DNA from: Bilabrum cf. latius
Lineage: Eukaryota > Bigyra: Bicosoecida > Bigyra > Bicosoecida
DNA: 64,000 bases
Reading direction: 5' to 3'
Assembly (NCBI GenBank): GCA_965178125.1
Contig: OZ237756.1
Coordinates: 744,001 to 808,000 of the forward strand
Made by a program: the position numbers and the translations under genes. Positions 54,625 through 64,000 of this stretch are shown one piece after another; position 1 is the first letter of the stretch; every line of letters starts with the position of its first letter. The notes under the pieces were generated by a model. It saw only the letters and a list, made by a program, of their open reading frames with translations, was not told the origin of the DNA and made no database searches.

Positions 54625-56020
54625 AAGGAGGAGATGACCATCCCCAATGCAGCCTGTGTGAGCAATTGCACCATGTGCACCATTGGACAGCTCGACCAGG
54701 AGGTTTTGTCATAGCGACAGCACTAGCTGCCAAGGAGGAGATGACCATCCCCAATGCAGCCTGTGTGAGCAATGGCACCATATGCACCATTGAACAGCTC
54801 GACAAGAGGGTCTTGTCATAGCGACAGCACTAGCTGCCAAGGAGGAGATGACCATCCCCAGGGCAGCCTGTGTGAGCAATTGCACAATATGCACCATGAA
54901 ACAGCTCAACCAGAAGGTCTTGTCATAGCGACAGCACTAGCTGCCAAGGAGGAGATGACCACCCCCAAGGCAGCCTGTGTGAGCAATGGCACCATGTGCA
55001 CCATTGGACAGCTCAACCAGAAGGTCTTGTCATAGCGACAGCACTAGCTGCCAAGGAGGAGATGACCACCCCCAAGACAGCCTGTGTGAGCAAGTACACC
55101 ATATGCAACATATGCACCATTGAACAGCTCGACAAGAGGGTCTTGTCATAGCGACAGCACTAGCTGCCAAGGAGGAGATGACCATCCCCAAGGCAGCCTG
55201 TGTGAGCAAGTACACCCTATGCAACATATGCACCATTGAACAGCTCGACAAGAGGGTCTTGTCATAGCGACAGCACTAGCTGCCAAGGAGGAGATGACCA
55301 TCCCCAAGGCAGCCTGTGTGAGCAATTGCACCATATGCACCATTTGTAAGCTCGACCAGGAGGTCTTGTCATAGCGACAGCACTAGCTGCCAAGGAGGAG
55401 ATGACCACCCCCAAGGCAGCCTGTGTGAGCAATGGCACCATGTGCACCATTGGACAGCTCAACCAGAAGGTCTTGTCATAGCGACAGCACTAGGTGCCAA
55501 GGAGGAGATGACCACCCCCAAGGCAGCCTGTGTGAGCAAGTACACCATATGCAACATATGCACCATTGAACAGCTCGACAAGAGGGTCTTGTCATAGCGA
55601 CAGCACTAGCTGCCAAGGAGGAGATGACCATCCCCAAGGCAGCCTGTGTGAGCAAGTACACCATATGCAACATATGCACCATTGAACAGCTCGACAAGAG
55701 GGTCTTGTCATAGCGACAGCACTAGCTGCCAAGGAGGAGATGACCATCCCCAAGGCAGCCTGTGTGAGCAATTGCACCATATGCACCATTTGTAAGCTCG
55801 ACCAGGAGGTCTTGTCATAGCGACAGCACTAGGTGCCAAGGAGGCGATGACCATCCCCAAGGCAGCCTGTGTGAACAGTTACACGATATGCACCATTGAG
55901 CAGCTCGACCAGGAGGTCTTGTCATAGTAACAGCACTATATGCCAAGGAGGAGATGCCCATCCCCAAGACAGCCTTTGTGTGCAATTGCACCATTTGCAG
56001 GGACGCAGCTCGACAACAGA
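54625..56020. repeat. ~115-bp minisatellite, block 2
   Basis: About 12 units of the repeat seen at 53445-53800, with small insertions (for example CATATGCAACATATGCACC). The last units, towards 56230, are degenerate. Confidence 0.85.
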
Positions 56021-56583
56021 GTTTTGTAAGTTCCGGATGGACAGCACTAGCAACGACAGGACAAAATGAGCAGCACCATATGCACCATTTGTAAGCTAGA
56101 CTGGGAGGTCCTGTCGAATGGATAGCACTAACAACGACGAAAGCGATGATCACTCCCGCAGCAGCCTGTGTACTTGAATGCATCTTAGGCACCAGTATTA
56201 AGCTCGGCGAGGATTTCGTATATAATTGACATCTCTGGTTGCGATCAACGACTAGGCTCATCGGTGGTACGGTGAATGCTGCAGATCAGCCACCATTACC
56301 TGACAGTTCAACACAACAGTCGATGCAAGTAGCTCCACGGTGGTCACCACCGACAGATGACTACCACCGGCCGTGCAAGAAAGCAAGCAGGGTGAGATTG
56401 ATGGCGTGTACGAGTCCGCATCTGCCGGGGAGGATCACGCAGGGGTGAGCAGCGGCAAGCAAAGCGGACAGCAGCCATTGTGGCGACTATATCCAAGGAG
56501 CGGATTAATGTGACCCACAGGTCAGTATGCGTAGGGCGGCAAGCCGCAGTGGCCACAGGTGGCCAAATCTGCGGGTCAGTACG

Positions 56584-56738
56584 GCGCAGGCTGCACCAGC
56601 AGCCGGGTCCCCTTGTGGCGCCACGGGTGGTTAACCGCCCGAGGAGCCGGGGCCCAGCGCGCCCTCGCATTTATCTAGCAACCCTAACCGGAGGTTCTAG
56701 AACTGATTCGATGTAACGTACAAATCAATGTCAGTTTT
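56584..56738 (+). repeat. 155-bp direct repeat, copy 1
   Basis: GCGCAGGCTGCACCAGCAGC to CAAATCAATGTCAGTTT. It recurs at 57465-57618 and is possibly the end repeat of another retroelement. A 45-bp stretch just after it (GCAGGTCTGGGGTTACAATC...) also occurs at 51630-51670. Confidence 0.8.
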
Positions 56739-57464
56739 TAGCAGGTCTGGGGTTACAATCAGTAAGACCGGAACTGTAGAAACTGGGATTGATTTGCGTG
56801 AAGGCCGACTCATCTTCCCGAGGGTACGCCGAAGATACTGATCTCGGCAGTGCTCAAGAAGACACGTACTACAATGTAGTGTAGTTCTGAGTCAGCTTGC
56901 AAAAGTTTTCCCGCCCACTCGCAAAGTGTAGAGGAAGTGCAGAGAGGAGTGTCATGACTCAAGTCCCTGAATGATGGGGCAAAGAGCCCACGCGTACCAC
57001 AGCAATTTGGAGCGCGAGGACAGCCCAGGGCCTGCGATTTGGCGCAACGATAGCGCATATCTTGCAGGGCAGGGATCATGACTCAACACCCAGAGGTACA
57101 GGGGTCGCCACCGGACACCGAAGGGCGGCACCCAGGATCGCGCGTGAGTTTGTCGGCATCCTCAGCCAACAAATCACACCGCGGGACAGTCAGCAGAAGA
57201 CGGGGTCGTCATCTCAACGAGAGGGCGGCACCCAGGCATGGATAGTTTTCTTCCGGAACATTTTCGGTCTTTATAGTCCAGGCCATGCAGACACTCTGAG
57301 GGATTTGGATGTAGGGGTCGTCACCTCACTGAGAGGGCGGCACCGAGCTCGGGTGACTTTTCCCAGCCACTGGCTGGGTGTTTAGATCTTCGAGCGCATC
57401 TGCTTACATTGTATGATTGAATGATACCTCCGGTGGGTAGGCACTTTGCTTACCCGCGTCAGGC

Positions 57465-57618
57465 GCGCAGGCTGCACCAGCAGCCGGGTCCCCTTGTGGC
57501 ACCACGGGTGGTCAACCGCCCGAGGAGCCGGGGCCCAGCACGCCCTCGCATTTTCTAGCAACCCTAACCGGAGGTTCTAGAACTGATTCGATGCAACGTA
57601 CAAATCAATGTCAGTTTC
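57465..57618 (+). repeat. 155-bp direct repeat, copy 2
   Basis: The second copy of 56584-56738 with few substitutions. It abuts the armadillo-repeat fragment. Confidence 0.8.
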
Positions 57619-57825
57619 GGAGGACCTGAGGCAGCCTGTAGTGGATGCAGGTGCGCTGCCCGGGCTGGTGGGCCTGCTTGGATCTAGCAAGGGCTTGGAG
57701 GCCGAGACGGCGGCTTGGGCACTGCTTAATATCGCAGCTGGATCGGAGGGTATGAGGCAGACTGTAGTGGATGCAGGTGCGCTGCCCGGGCTGGTAGTGT
57801 TGCTTGGATCCAGCAAGGGTTTGGA
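57619..57825 (+). pseudogene. Host armadillo-repeat fragment truncated by PLV-2
   Basis: About 69 codons encode one and a half armadillo repeats: VVDAGALPGLVGLLGSSKGL, then AETAAWALLNIAAGSEG and a second VVDAGALPGL unit. The upstream end meets the 155-bp repeat. The downstream end stops at the C-run of the PLV-2 terminus. It is therefore a fragment of a host ARM gene broken on both sides by mobile DNA. The rest of the gene is not in the window. Confidence 0.75.
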
Positions 57826-58271
57826 CCCCCCCGCTACGGTAATAAATAAATTTATTCCCTTCGGTTAAGGAAACAAGTTTCAATAATTACGTTCAGTCAG
57901 AGCTAAAGCTCTTCCCTCTCTCCATTCCTTTTCTCGCTAGTCGCTCCAAAAGTCAAGGTGAGCCTCTTCATACTGCTACTTCATATAACTGCTTTATCCT
58001 TCTAATTATAGAAAATCAATTATATATAAAACTCTATACGATGACCATATCCACAAATTGCGTATTAGTATATGTATTATTTAGCAAAACGTGGATGTAG
58101 CCCTCTTGTGAAGGTGTTATGGGACTCTAGCCATTTTCTAGCCAAAAGTTCCATCACTTTATGGGACTCCATTATTCAACCTTCTAAACTACCTTCATTA
58201 TACCCCCTTATCCTCGCTTATACCTTCACAAATGGAACAAACGCGCTTTTATTTTTAAATTGTTATAGAGC

Positions 58272-58288
58272 GTTTAAATTGACTTAAA
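58272..58288 (+). promoter_or_regulatory. PLV promoter-like motif
   Basis: A GTTTAAATTGACTTAAA, 28 bp before the ATG at 58317. Confidence 0.55.
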
Positions 58289-58316
58289 AAATATATTTAT
58301 TATAGGTATATACAGA

Positions 58317-58895
58317 ATGGATTTCTTAGAACTATTAACCAAAAAATCTATGAGTTTGAGAAAGGAGCTTAGACCGTCTAAAACATTTCTTAGAAAAGCT
58401 GAGCGAGTCCATTGGGAACGATATAATTATCTATGTGATTTATATGATAATGAGGATGAAGCTATAGAGTAGATTTTATACCTTGTATTAAAAAAGTATT
58501 AGAAAATAAAATTACGGATTATCAAATAGGATACAATATCTAAAATGAGAAAAGTAAAAGAAAACCGATTAACTAATAGTGAAATAGAACATTTAAGATA
58601 TTATGGAAATAGGAGGAGTATTCAGAGTTTAATAAATGAGCGGGTTTCACGTTCTCCCGAGATTAAAGCAATAATCCAGAACCATAAACAGAAAGTAAAA
58701 CGTTTTGAGACTATATCAGAGAACATAATATATACGCTAACTGATAACAGGTATTGGAAAAATAGAAAAGATAAGATAATTGAGACAACAAAAAAATATA
58801 AAGAAGAATTAATTTCTAGAGCGTGGCACCCTTCAAGATTAGATTGGGTATTGGATAACGAGGAGAGAGACGAGATAGAGGATAATTTTAATTAA
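58317..58895 (+). CDS. Terminal PLV gene, AWHPSRL-tail protein, 192 aa (PLV-2)
   Basis: The PLV-2 copy of 48307-48885, with the same three TAG positions and a Lys-to-Asp change in the AWHPSRLDWVLD tail. It starts after TATAGGTATATACAG. Confidence 0.65.
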
Positions 58896-58936
58896 GTTTT
58901 ATTATAATAATTATTTTACTTTTAATTATTATAGAT

Positions 58937-59284
58937 ATGGTTTATATTGTATCATTAGCGTGGGGTAGTGAATGTTATCATACACACTGGGTTAAAAAGT
59001 TTAATAATAAGGAAGAAGCACAAAAGCTTTATACTGACACTTTAAAAGACCAAGCGAAGAGAGTTGTATGGAGTGATAATTGGAAAGAAGAATATAAAAA
59101 GGAAGCAGAAAGTCAAGTTGAAAGTTTTAATGATGACAACGGAACCGATTTCAAACTATTGAAAGAAGAAGAAATTGATAACCTTACTAATAGTGAATTA
59201 GAAGAGTATATAGAATTATCTTTGATGTATGCTGAAGAATATGATGATTCAAATGAATGGTTTGATATTGAGTTTTTAGAATAA
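58937..59284 (+). CDS. PLV-2-specific acidic protein, 115 aa
   Basis: ATG to TAA, no TAG codon. The N-terminus VYIVSLAWGSECYHTHWVKK is followed by a Glu/Asp/Lys-rich helical region ending in EWFDIEFLE. No family is recognised. It replaces the LRR gene of PLV-1 at the same locus, next to the terminal gene, so this is a variable accessory slot. Confidence 0.6.
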   Translation: MVYIVSLAWGSECYHTHWVKKFNNKEEAQKLYTDTLKDQAKRVVWSDNWKEEYKKEAESQVESFNDDNGTDFKLLKEEEIDNLTNSELEEYIELSLMYAEEYDDSNEWFDIEFLE

Positions 59285-59331
59285 ATTGTTGAATTTTAAT
59301 AATACTATTATTATTATTATTAATATATAGT

Positions 59332-59748
59332 TTAATCCTTGGGTAAGATAAAGTCATCTATAGCCTTTTTGATGATGTCATCCTTCTATTTCTTTATTGA
59401 TTTCTCAATGGCTTCCTTCTCTTTTTTAACCAATAAATCTATGGCTACGGTATCATTTAAGTCTTCACTTAGGCATTCAACATTTTCTTCATTTAGCTTG
59501 TGTATTATTCTAAATGGTTGAACGAAATATGATATATAATCAATTTCTTCAAATTCACTTAATACTCTTTTTTTAAGTCGTTCATTACAATCTGGAGGGA
59601 CACGAAGGTCATCAAGTTGAAAATGCTTTAACATTGATGGTTTGTGCTTCTCAACATAAATATATACGATTGACATAAAAGTGGAGATGCTTTTATTCTT
59701 GAGTACCTTTTTAACGTTGACACTTGATAACAGGAACTTAACGAACAT
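59332..59748 (-). CDS. PLV hypothetical protein, 138 aa (PLV-2)
   Basis: Homologue of 46774-47190, nearly identical apart from a few substitutions near the C-terminus. One TAG is retained as sense. Confidence 0.65.
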
Positions 59749-59851
59749 TTTATAATGTAGCCCAATATTTTATTTTAATTTATTAAACCCGTTTTATAAA
59801 ATTCTATAGTTTAAAAAATAAATAAAAAAAATATAGGTTTAGTATATACCG

Positions 59852-60181
59852 ATGGATTTTAGAGCAATTTATACAGATTAGAGTATAAGCAGAATATTAA
59901 AAATAGTTAGAGGGACATTCAAAAGAGTTTCTGATAAACAAATACCGCTCTTATTAGGGGTAGCTTTGAAGAAGAGAACAGGCAGAATAACGCTTGAGAT
60001 TATTAAATATGAATTGATGTATAGAATACCTTTACCGGCAGTTTAGAATGATTTGATTCATTGTTCAGTTTAGGATTATCACGATGGCAGAATAAAAAGG
60101 GGATTAATGGAATTAGAAATAGCACGAGAATTACAAAGAGTTAAAATGAAGTTTAAAAAAAATAAAAAAAATATCTAGTAA
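59852..60181 (+). CDS. PLV small basic protein, 109 aa (PLV-2, intact)
   Basis: ATG to TAA; TAGs include codon 10 and the codon just before the stop. It is the intact counterpart of the gene broken at 45519-46670. It ends in a Lys/Asn-rich tail. Function unknown. Confidence 0.6.
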
Positions 60182-60191
60182 TTATATATAA

Positions 60192-60563
60192 ATGGATAAA
60201 TTACAAAAAGTGATTAATACCCGCTCAAAGTTAAAGAATGAATTTCTTGATATTGTAGAAGACTTTAAGAAGACCAATCGTGAATTAGAACAAAAGTTAA
60301 AGCAACTAAAAATAAAAGAGACAGAATTAAAAAATAAAGTGAATAGTAAATTAACCGCTCTTAATGTGGAATATAAAGAGGTGAGCAAAAAGAAAGCAGA
60401 AGCTATAGCCCCTTATATGAAAACTTTAAAAGAATTGAAGGGAAGGATGAACGGATTAACTAAGAAAGAAAAATTAAAGTTGGTTGATATCCATTAGGAG
60501 ATAAGAGACACCAAGGAGCACATTAAAACGAATGAAGCTATTAATAAGCTTTTTAATCCGTGA
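60192..60563 (+). CDS. PLV coiled-coil protein, 123 aa (PLV-2, intact)
   Basis: ATG to TGA with one TAG (after the LVDIH segment). Almost the whole length is a Lys/Glu/Leu heptad-like coiled coil. It lies just upstream of the integrase on the same strand and could be a DNA-binding accessory or a structural protein. The PLV-1 copy is interrupted. Confidence 0.65.
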
Positions 60564-60603
60564 ATAATTAATTTATAAATATTAAAATCAATTAATATAT
60601 ATA

Positions 60604-61761
60604 ATGAGTAAGAGAGGAAAGAAAAAAGATAATGATATTAATGAGTCAAGTTTTGGATTTAATACGAAGTCTATCACGAACGATTTAATGAAGCCGATAA
60701 AGAAACCGAAAGGATTGAATTATGTTAAATATTATAAACCTACTAAAGAGGGGCTTATCCAATAGGCTGATTTATTGTATCTCCCTTACGCTACCAAGAA
60801 CGATTCAAAATATTTATTAGTTGTGATAGATACTAGCGGATTAGCGTTAGATTTTGAAGAGTTAAAGGATAGAGGGGCGGAGGATGTGATAAAAGCTTTT
60901 CAAAAAATCTATAAAAGAAATTATTTAATGAAACCTAAAATGATACGAACAGATAAAGGGGGAGAATTTGATAATGAATCATTTAAAGAATATCTAAAGA
61001 AGAATAAGATAGAGCATATATTTTCAAGAGTGAAGCGTAAATCGTAGATGGCTTTGGTGGAGAGATTGAATGAGGAAATAGGGAGAGCTATATTTTATTA
61101 TTTGAATTCATAGGAGATAAGAACGGGGACAACTATTACGAACTGGAGACATTTAATACCAAAGTTGAGGGAGATATTAAACGAGCGTTATAAAACAAGA
61201 TAGGAAATGTTGAATAAGAAAAGGGAGAATCTACCATATATACCGCCTAGATGTTAGGGTGAAGTATGTGATGTATTAAATGAGGGCGAAATGGTAAGAA
61301 TAGGATTAGATTATCCTAGAAGTATAGAAGGGATAAAGGAAACCGGAGCATTTAGGGCGGGAGATATTAAATATAGCGTAAAGCCTTATAAAATTGAAAG
61401 AGTAATAATAAAACCAGATAACCCCCCATTATATAAAATTGAGGGCATACCCTATACATACTTTAATAGAGATTAGTTGTTATTAGCATCTAAACCATAC
61501 GAGAATAAAGCACAAGATATATTTATAATTGAAAAATTGATAAGAAAGAATAAAAATAATACATACAGGGTTAAATGGAAAGATTCATATGTTGATGAGG
61601 CTACTAAAAGAAAATATTAGAATGATATAGGTAAAATAATAAAGAGAAGAAAGAATCAAGAGGGACAAGATGAATATTTAATTCAATGGAAGATAACAAC
61701 GGAGCCGGCTAAAAATATATCAAAAACTCTAAAGGATAATTTTAATAATAAGACTAAATAA
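60604..61761 (+). CDS. int: Retroviral-type DDE integrase (PLV-2)
   Basis: Same length and catalytic layout as the PLV-1 copy (D55, D117, E153), with two conservative changes in the core (for example FQ preceded by Ala instead of Gly). TAG positions are conserved. It lies near the viral end, as in other PLVs. Confidence 0.85.
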
Positions 61762-61797
61762 ATATTATTAATTTATATTTTAATAATATTCAAATAA

Positions 61798-62415
61798 TTA
61801 CACTCTGTAGGTCATATTATAGACTGACATAACCATCTATGAAAGCCCTTCAAACGTATTATACACGCTATACTCATTAGGGTTAAAACTTTTCAAAAAT
61901 TCAGCTCGTGAATGTCTTGCTACATCCTTATCTTCATTATCTAAATCTTTATGGATTTTGCTATACAGTTTATCGCTGGGTATAGCTACGCATATGCTGG
62001 ATTTTTTGAATATTTCTTGTGCTAGTTCAAAATCACTTGTTAAAAAGACTGCTCTATGTTCTGCTTTCTATAACCAATTTTTCTTTACAGACTCAATACT
62101 TTTTTTCATAAGTTCAAATTTTAATAATTTAGCCGTTGATAAGTCCCCTCTTCGTTCTGCTTCGTTTAGGTATAAAACCTGTTTGGTGTCAGCATTAACT
62201 TTAAGGACTTCATCTAAATCAACTAATAGAATATTCGGGTCTATAGACGTTAAACTTTTGTTAAGTGAACTTTTACCTCCTTTTCGTGGAAGGACTAAAC
62301 ACAATTTTTTACGATTCGCAAGTGAGGAACATAAGTTCCAAAGGAAGCATCCCGCATATCCTAGAGGAACCAACACCCCACCAACCGTGCTTGCTGTTGC
62401 TACTAACTCTGCCAT
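61798..62415 (-). CDS. P-loop-like PLV protein, 205 aa (PLV-2, intact)
   Basis: The full-length version of the gene truncated at 42611-43228. The frame passes TTA-TAG where PLV-1 has TAA-TAG, then continues to TAA. Features: LPRKGGKSSL as a possible P-loop and ILLVDLDE as a possible Walker B. The TAGs are read as Gln. Confidence 0.65.
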
Positions 62416-62460
62416 TATATATATCTATACAAAACAAAATATTATTATCCTATAGACTAA

Positions 62461-64000
62461 TTATTTTAATAATCTTAGTTTTTCAAAGTGTTGATATAAG
62501 ATTTGTTTTACCTTGTCCTTCACATTATGATTACCTTTACCACCGGCTATATTAAAATATTCTTGTTCAATTTGTCCTCCTTTATGCTTGCCACATCCAC
62601 AACTACCGCCCCTATTCTATGTTTTTATTTTCTAATCAATAATTAAATTAATAGCTTTCATTAACATATTATAAGGGTCTTTATTTCCAAAACCTTGAGC
62701 TGGTGGTGAATATGTCCATTGAGGCTTCCCGCTTAATTCATATCCCGTATCGTTTAGTCTTGATTTTGCTAATGTTCTATCACTTCTGGTTGCTCTTCCT
62801 TCTGTATTTGCTCTAGCTACTAAAGACCTAACAGCATCAGTTGATAAATTAGGTTGTAAGACTCCGGCTTTAAGCCTTCGTATAATATATTTTAAAGTGT
62901 TAATTGTTGGGCTGGCGTCTGTTGGATTTATTCCTCTTGCTTTTAACTATGATAATATTTCATTTTTATTGCCTTTAGCATTTATTGATTGTCCTATTGA
63001 TTTGGCTATTTCATCATCTGTTTTCTGTGGTTCTTGTGGTTCTGCTGGTTCTTGTGCTGGTTCTGCTGGTTGTGCTTGTTGTGCTGGTTCTACGGCTTCT
63101 CCATCTCTTGGTTCTTCATCTGGGGCTCCCCTCCGTTCTCTAGCTTGTCTTTCTTTTTCTTCTTGTTGTCTTTGTGCTTCATCTCGTTCTGCCTGTGCTT
63201 GTCTTTGTCTGAATTGAACTTCTGTAAGTTGTCTTCCAAATTCATCTGTAATAGGTTCTCCATCTTCATCTACTGCCATCGCTTCACCTTTTCCTCTGTC
63301 TTGACCTGCGGGGGGTGCTTGTGGTTGTGAGCCTGTTTTTCCTGTTAAATAACTGATACCATCCATAACCGATTGTCCTAAAGAACCAAATGTGCTTTGT
63401 TGTTGTTCTGGTGATTGTCCTTGTTCTTGTTCTGGTGATTGTCCTTGTGGTTCTGGTGATGCTTGTAAGAATCCACTAGGTGGAACTGGTGCGGGTGATA
63501 CTTTTGAAAACTAGCCTGATAAATTTCTACTGGCGTTCTCCCCTTCTTCTTCTTGTCCTGATGATTGTGATGCCTCTTGTTCTTGTGCTTTTTGTTTAAG
63601 TTCTGATAATTTCTTCTAAGCACTTTTTATAAAATCAACTTTAGACCGTCCTTTTACACCTTTAACATTTGACTCTCTAAGTATTTTTGCTAGTTCGGTT
63701 TTCTTTGGTGCTTTTCTACTACTTGAAGGATTGGCGTTTGCTACTCTTTCAAGTGCTTCAATTTGTTCTTGTAGTTCTGGGCTTAATGCTTCTTGTGGTG
63801 TTGGAGGGGGTTTTGGTCTTGGTTCTGGTGGCGGTTGCGGGTTATCTGGTTCAGGTCTATCAGGTTGCGGGTCATCTCTTTGCTATTGTTGAACGGCTTC
63901 AGGAGGATTTAAAACATCCTATAAAGCATTAACAGCGTCATCAACTTTTGTTAATTGTGAAACATTCTATCCTTGGGGGGTTTTCGTGATTCCAGCTTGT
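62461..64000 (-). CDS. Large Gln/Pro/Glu-rich PLV protein (PLV-2, partial)
   Basis: The C-terminal part of the homologue of 40490-42565. Its 5' end lies beyond the window. TAG positions are mostly shared, with one GAG/TAG difference at the codon matching 41354. The Cys/Gly/His patch is conserved. Confidence 0.7.

Larger units (their letters stand above)
57826..64000. mobile_element. PLV-2, terminal part of a second polinton-like virus
   Basis: It begins CCCCCCGCTACGGTAATAAA, the inverse complement of the PLV-1 right end, and runs past the window edge. Gene content and order match PLV-1 from 49375 back to about 41030 in inverse orientation. Two exceptions are the missing retroelement insertions and a different gene in the LRR slot. 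Confidence 0.85.

Overview
The window comes from the nuclear genome of a eukaryote, probably a unicellular alga or related protist. GC-rich host and retrotransposon DNA is interleaved with AT-rich DNA of integrated polinton-like viruses (PLV, Maverick relatives). The outstanding signal is the genetic code. In the viral genes, in three unrelated retrotransposons and in a GC-rich host-side ORF, the only in-frame stops are TAG. TAG repeatedly falls where glutamine is expected: the RT motifs 'TPQG' and 'QAGFR', and the oxyanion-hole position of the viral protease. TAA and TGA still terminate. Host, transposons and viruses therefore appear to share UAG = Gln (as in NCBI table 15).

Layout. 1-5.1 kb is host-side DNA with a long TAG-containing ORF, a small ORF and a gene-poor stretch. 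About 5.13-49.37 kb is PLV-1, truncated inside its primase-helicase at the left and ending at a C/G-run terminus on the right. It encodes a prim-pol/helicase, PolB, DUF5872-DUF5754 protein, fibre-like protein, two GIY-YIG nucleases, major and minor capsid proteins, adenain-like protease, packaging ATPase, nucleotidyltransferase-like protein, DDE integrase and several unknown proteins. PLV-1 is split by four retroelement insertions: 11.0-13.1 kb, 21.45-38.5 kb, 44.66-45.34 kb and 45.59-46.41 kb. Without them it is about 23.6 kb.

The 17-kb insertion lies inside the packaging ATPase gene. It is a tyrosine-recombinase (DIRS/Ngaro/PAT-like) retrotransposon with split direct repeats A1-ORFs-B1-A2-B2, and it carries a nested LINE with one approximately 2,700-codon ORF. 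The 2.1-kb and 0.8-kb insertions are deletion derivatives of a second split-repeat family. 49.4-57.8 kb is host and repeat DNA: a LINE-like C-terminal ORF, two minisatellites, an RT fragment, a direct repeat and an armadillo-repeat fragment. From 57.83 kb to the window end lies the end of a second PLV, PLV-2, head-to-head with PLV-1. PLV-2 lacks the two right-hand insertions and so supplies empty sites.

The viral genes form a replication module at the left, a morphogenesis module in the centre (capsid, protease, ATPase) and an integration module next to the terminus. Many viral genes share a 17-bp promoter-like motif set 27-29 bp before the ATG. No rRNA, tRNA or CRISPR was recognised.
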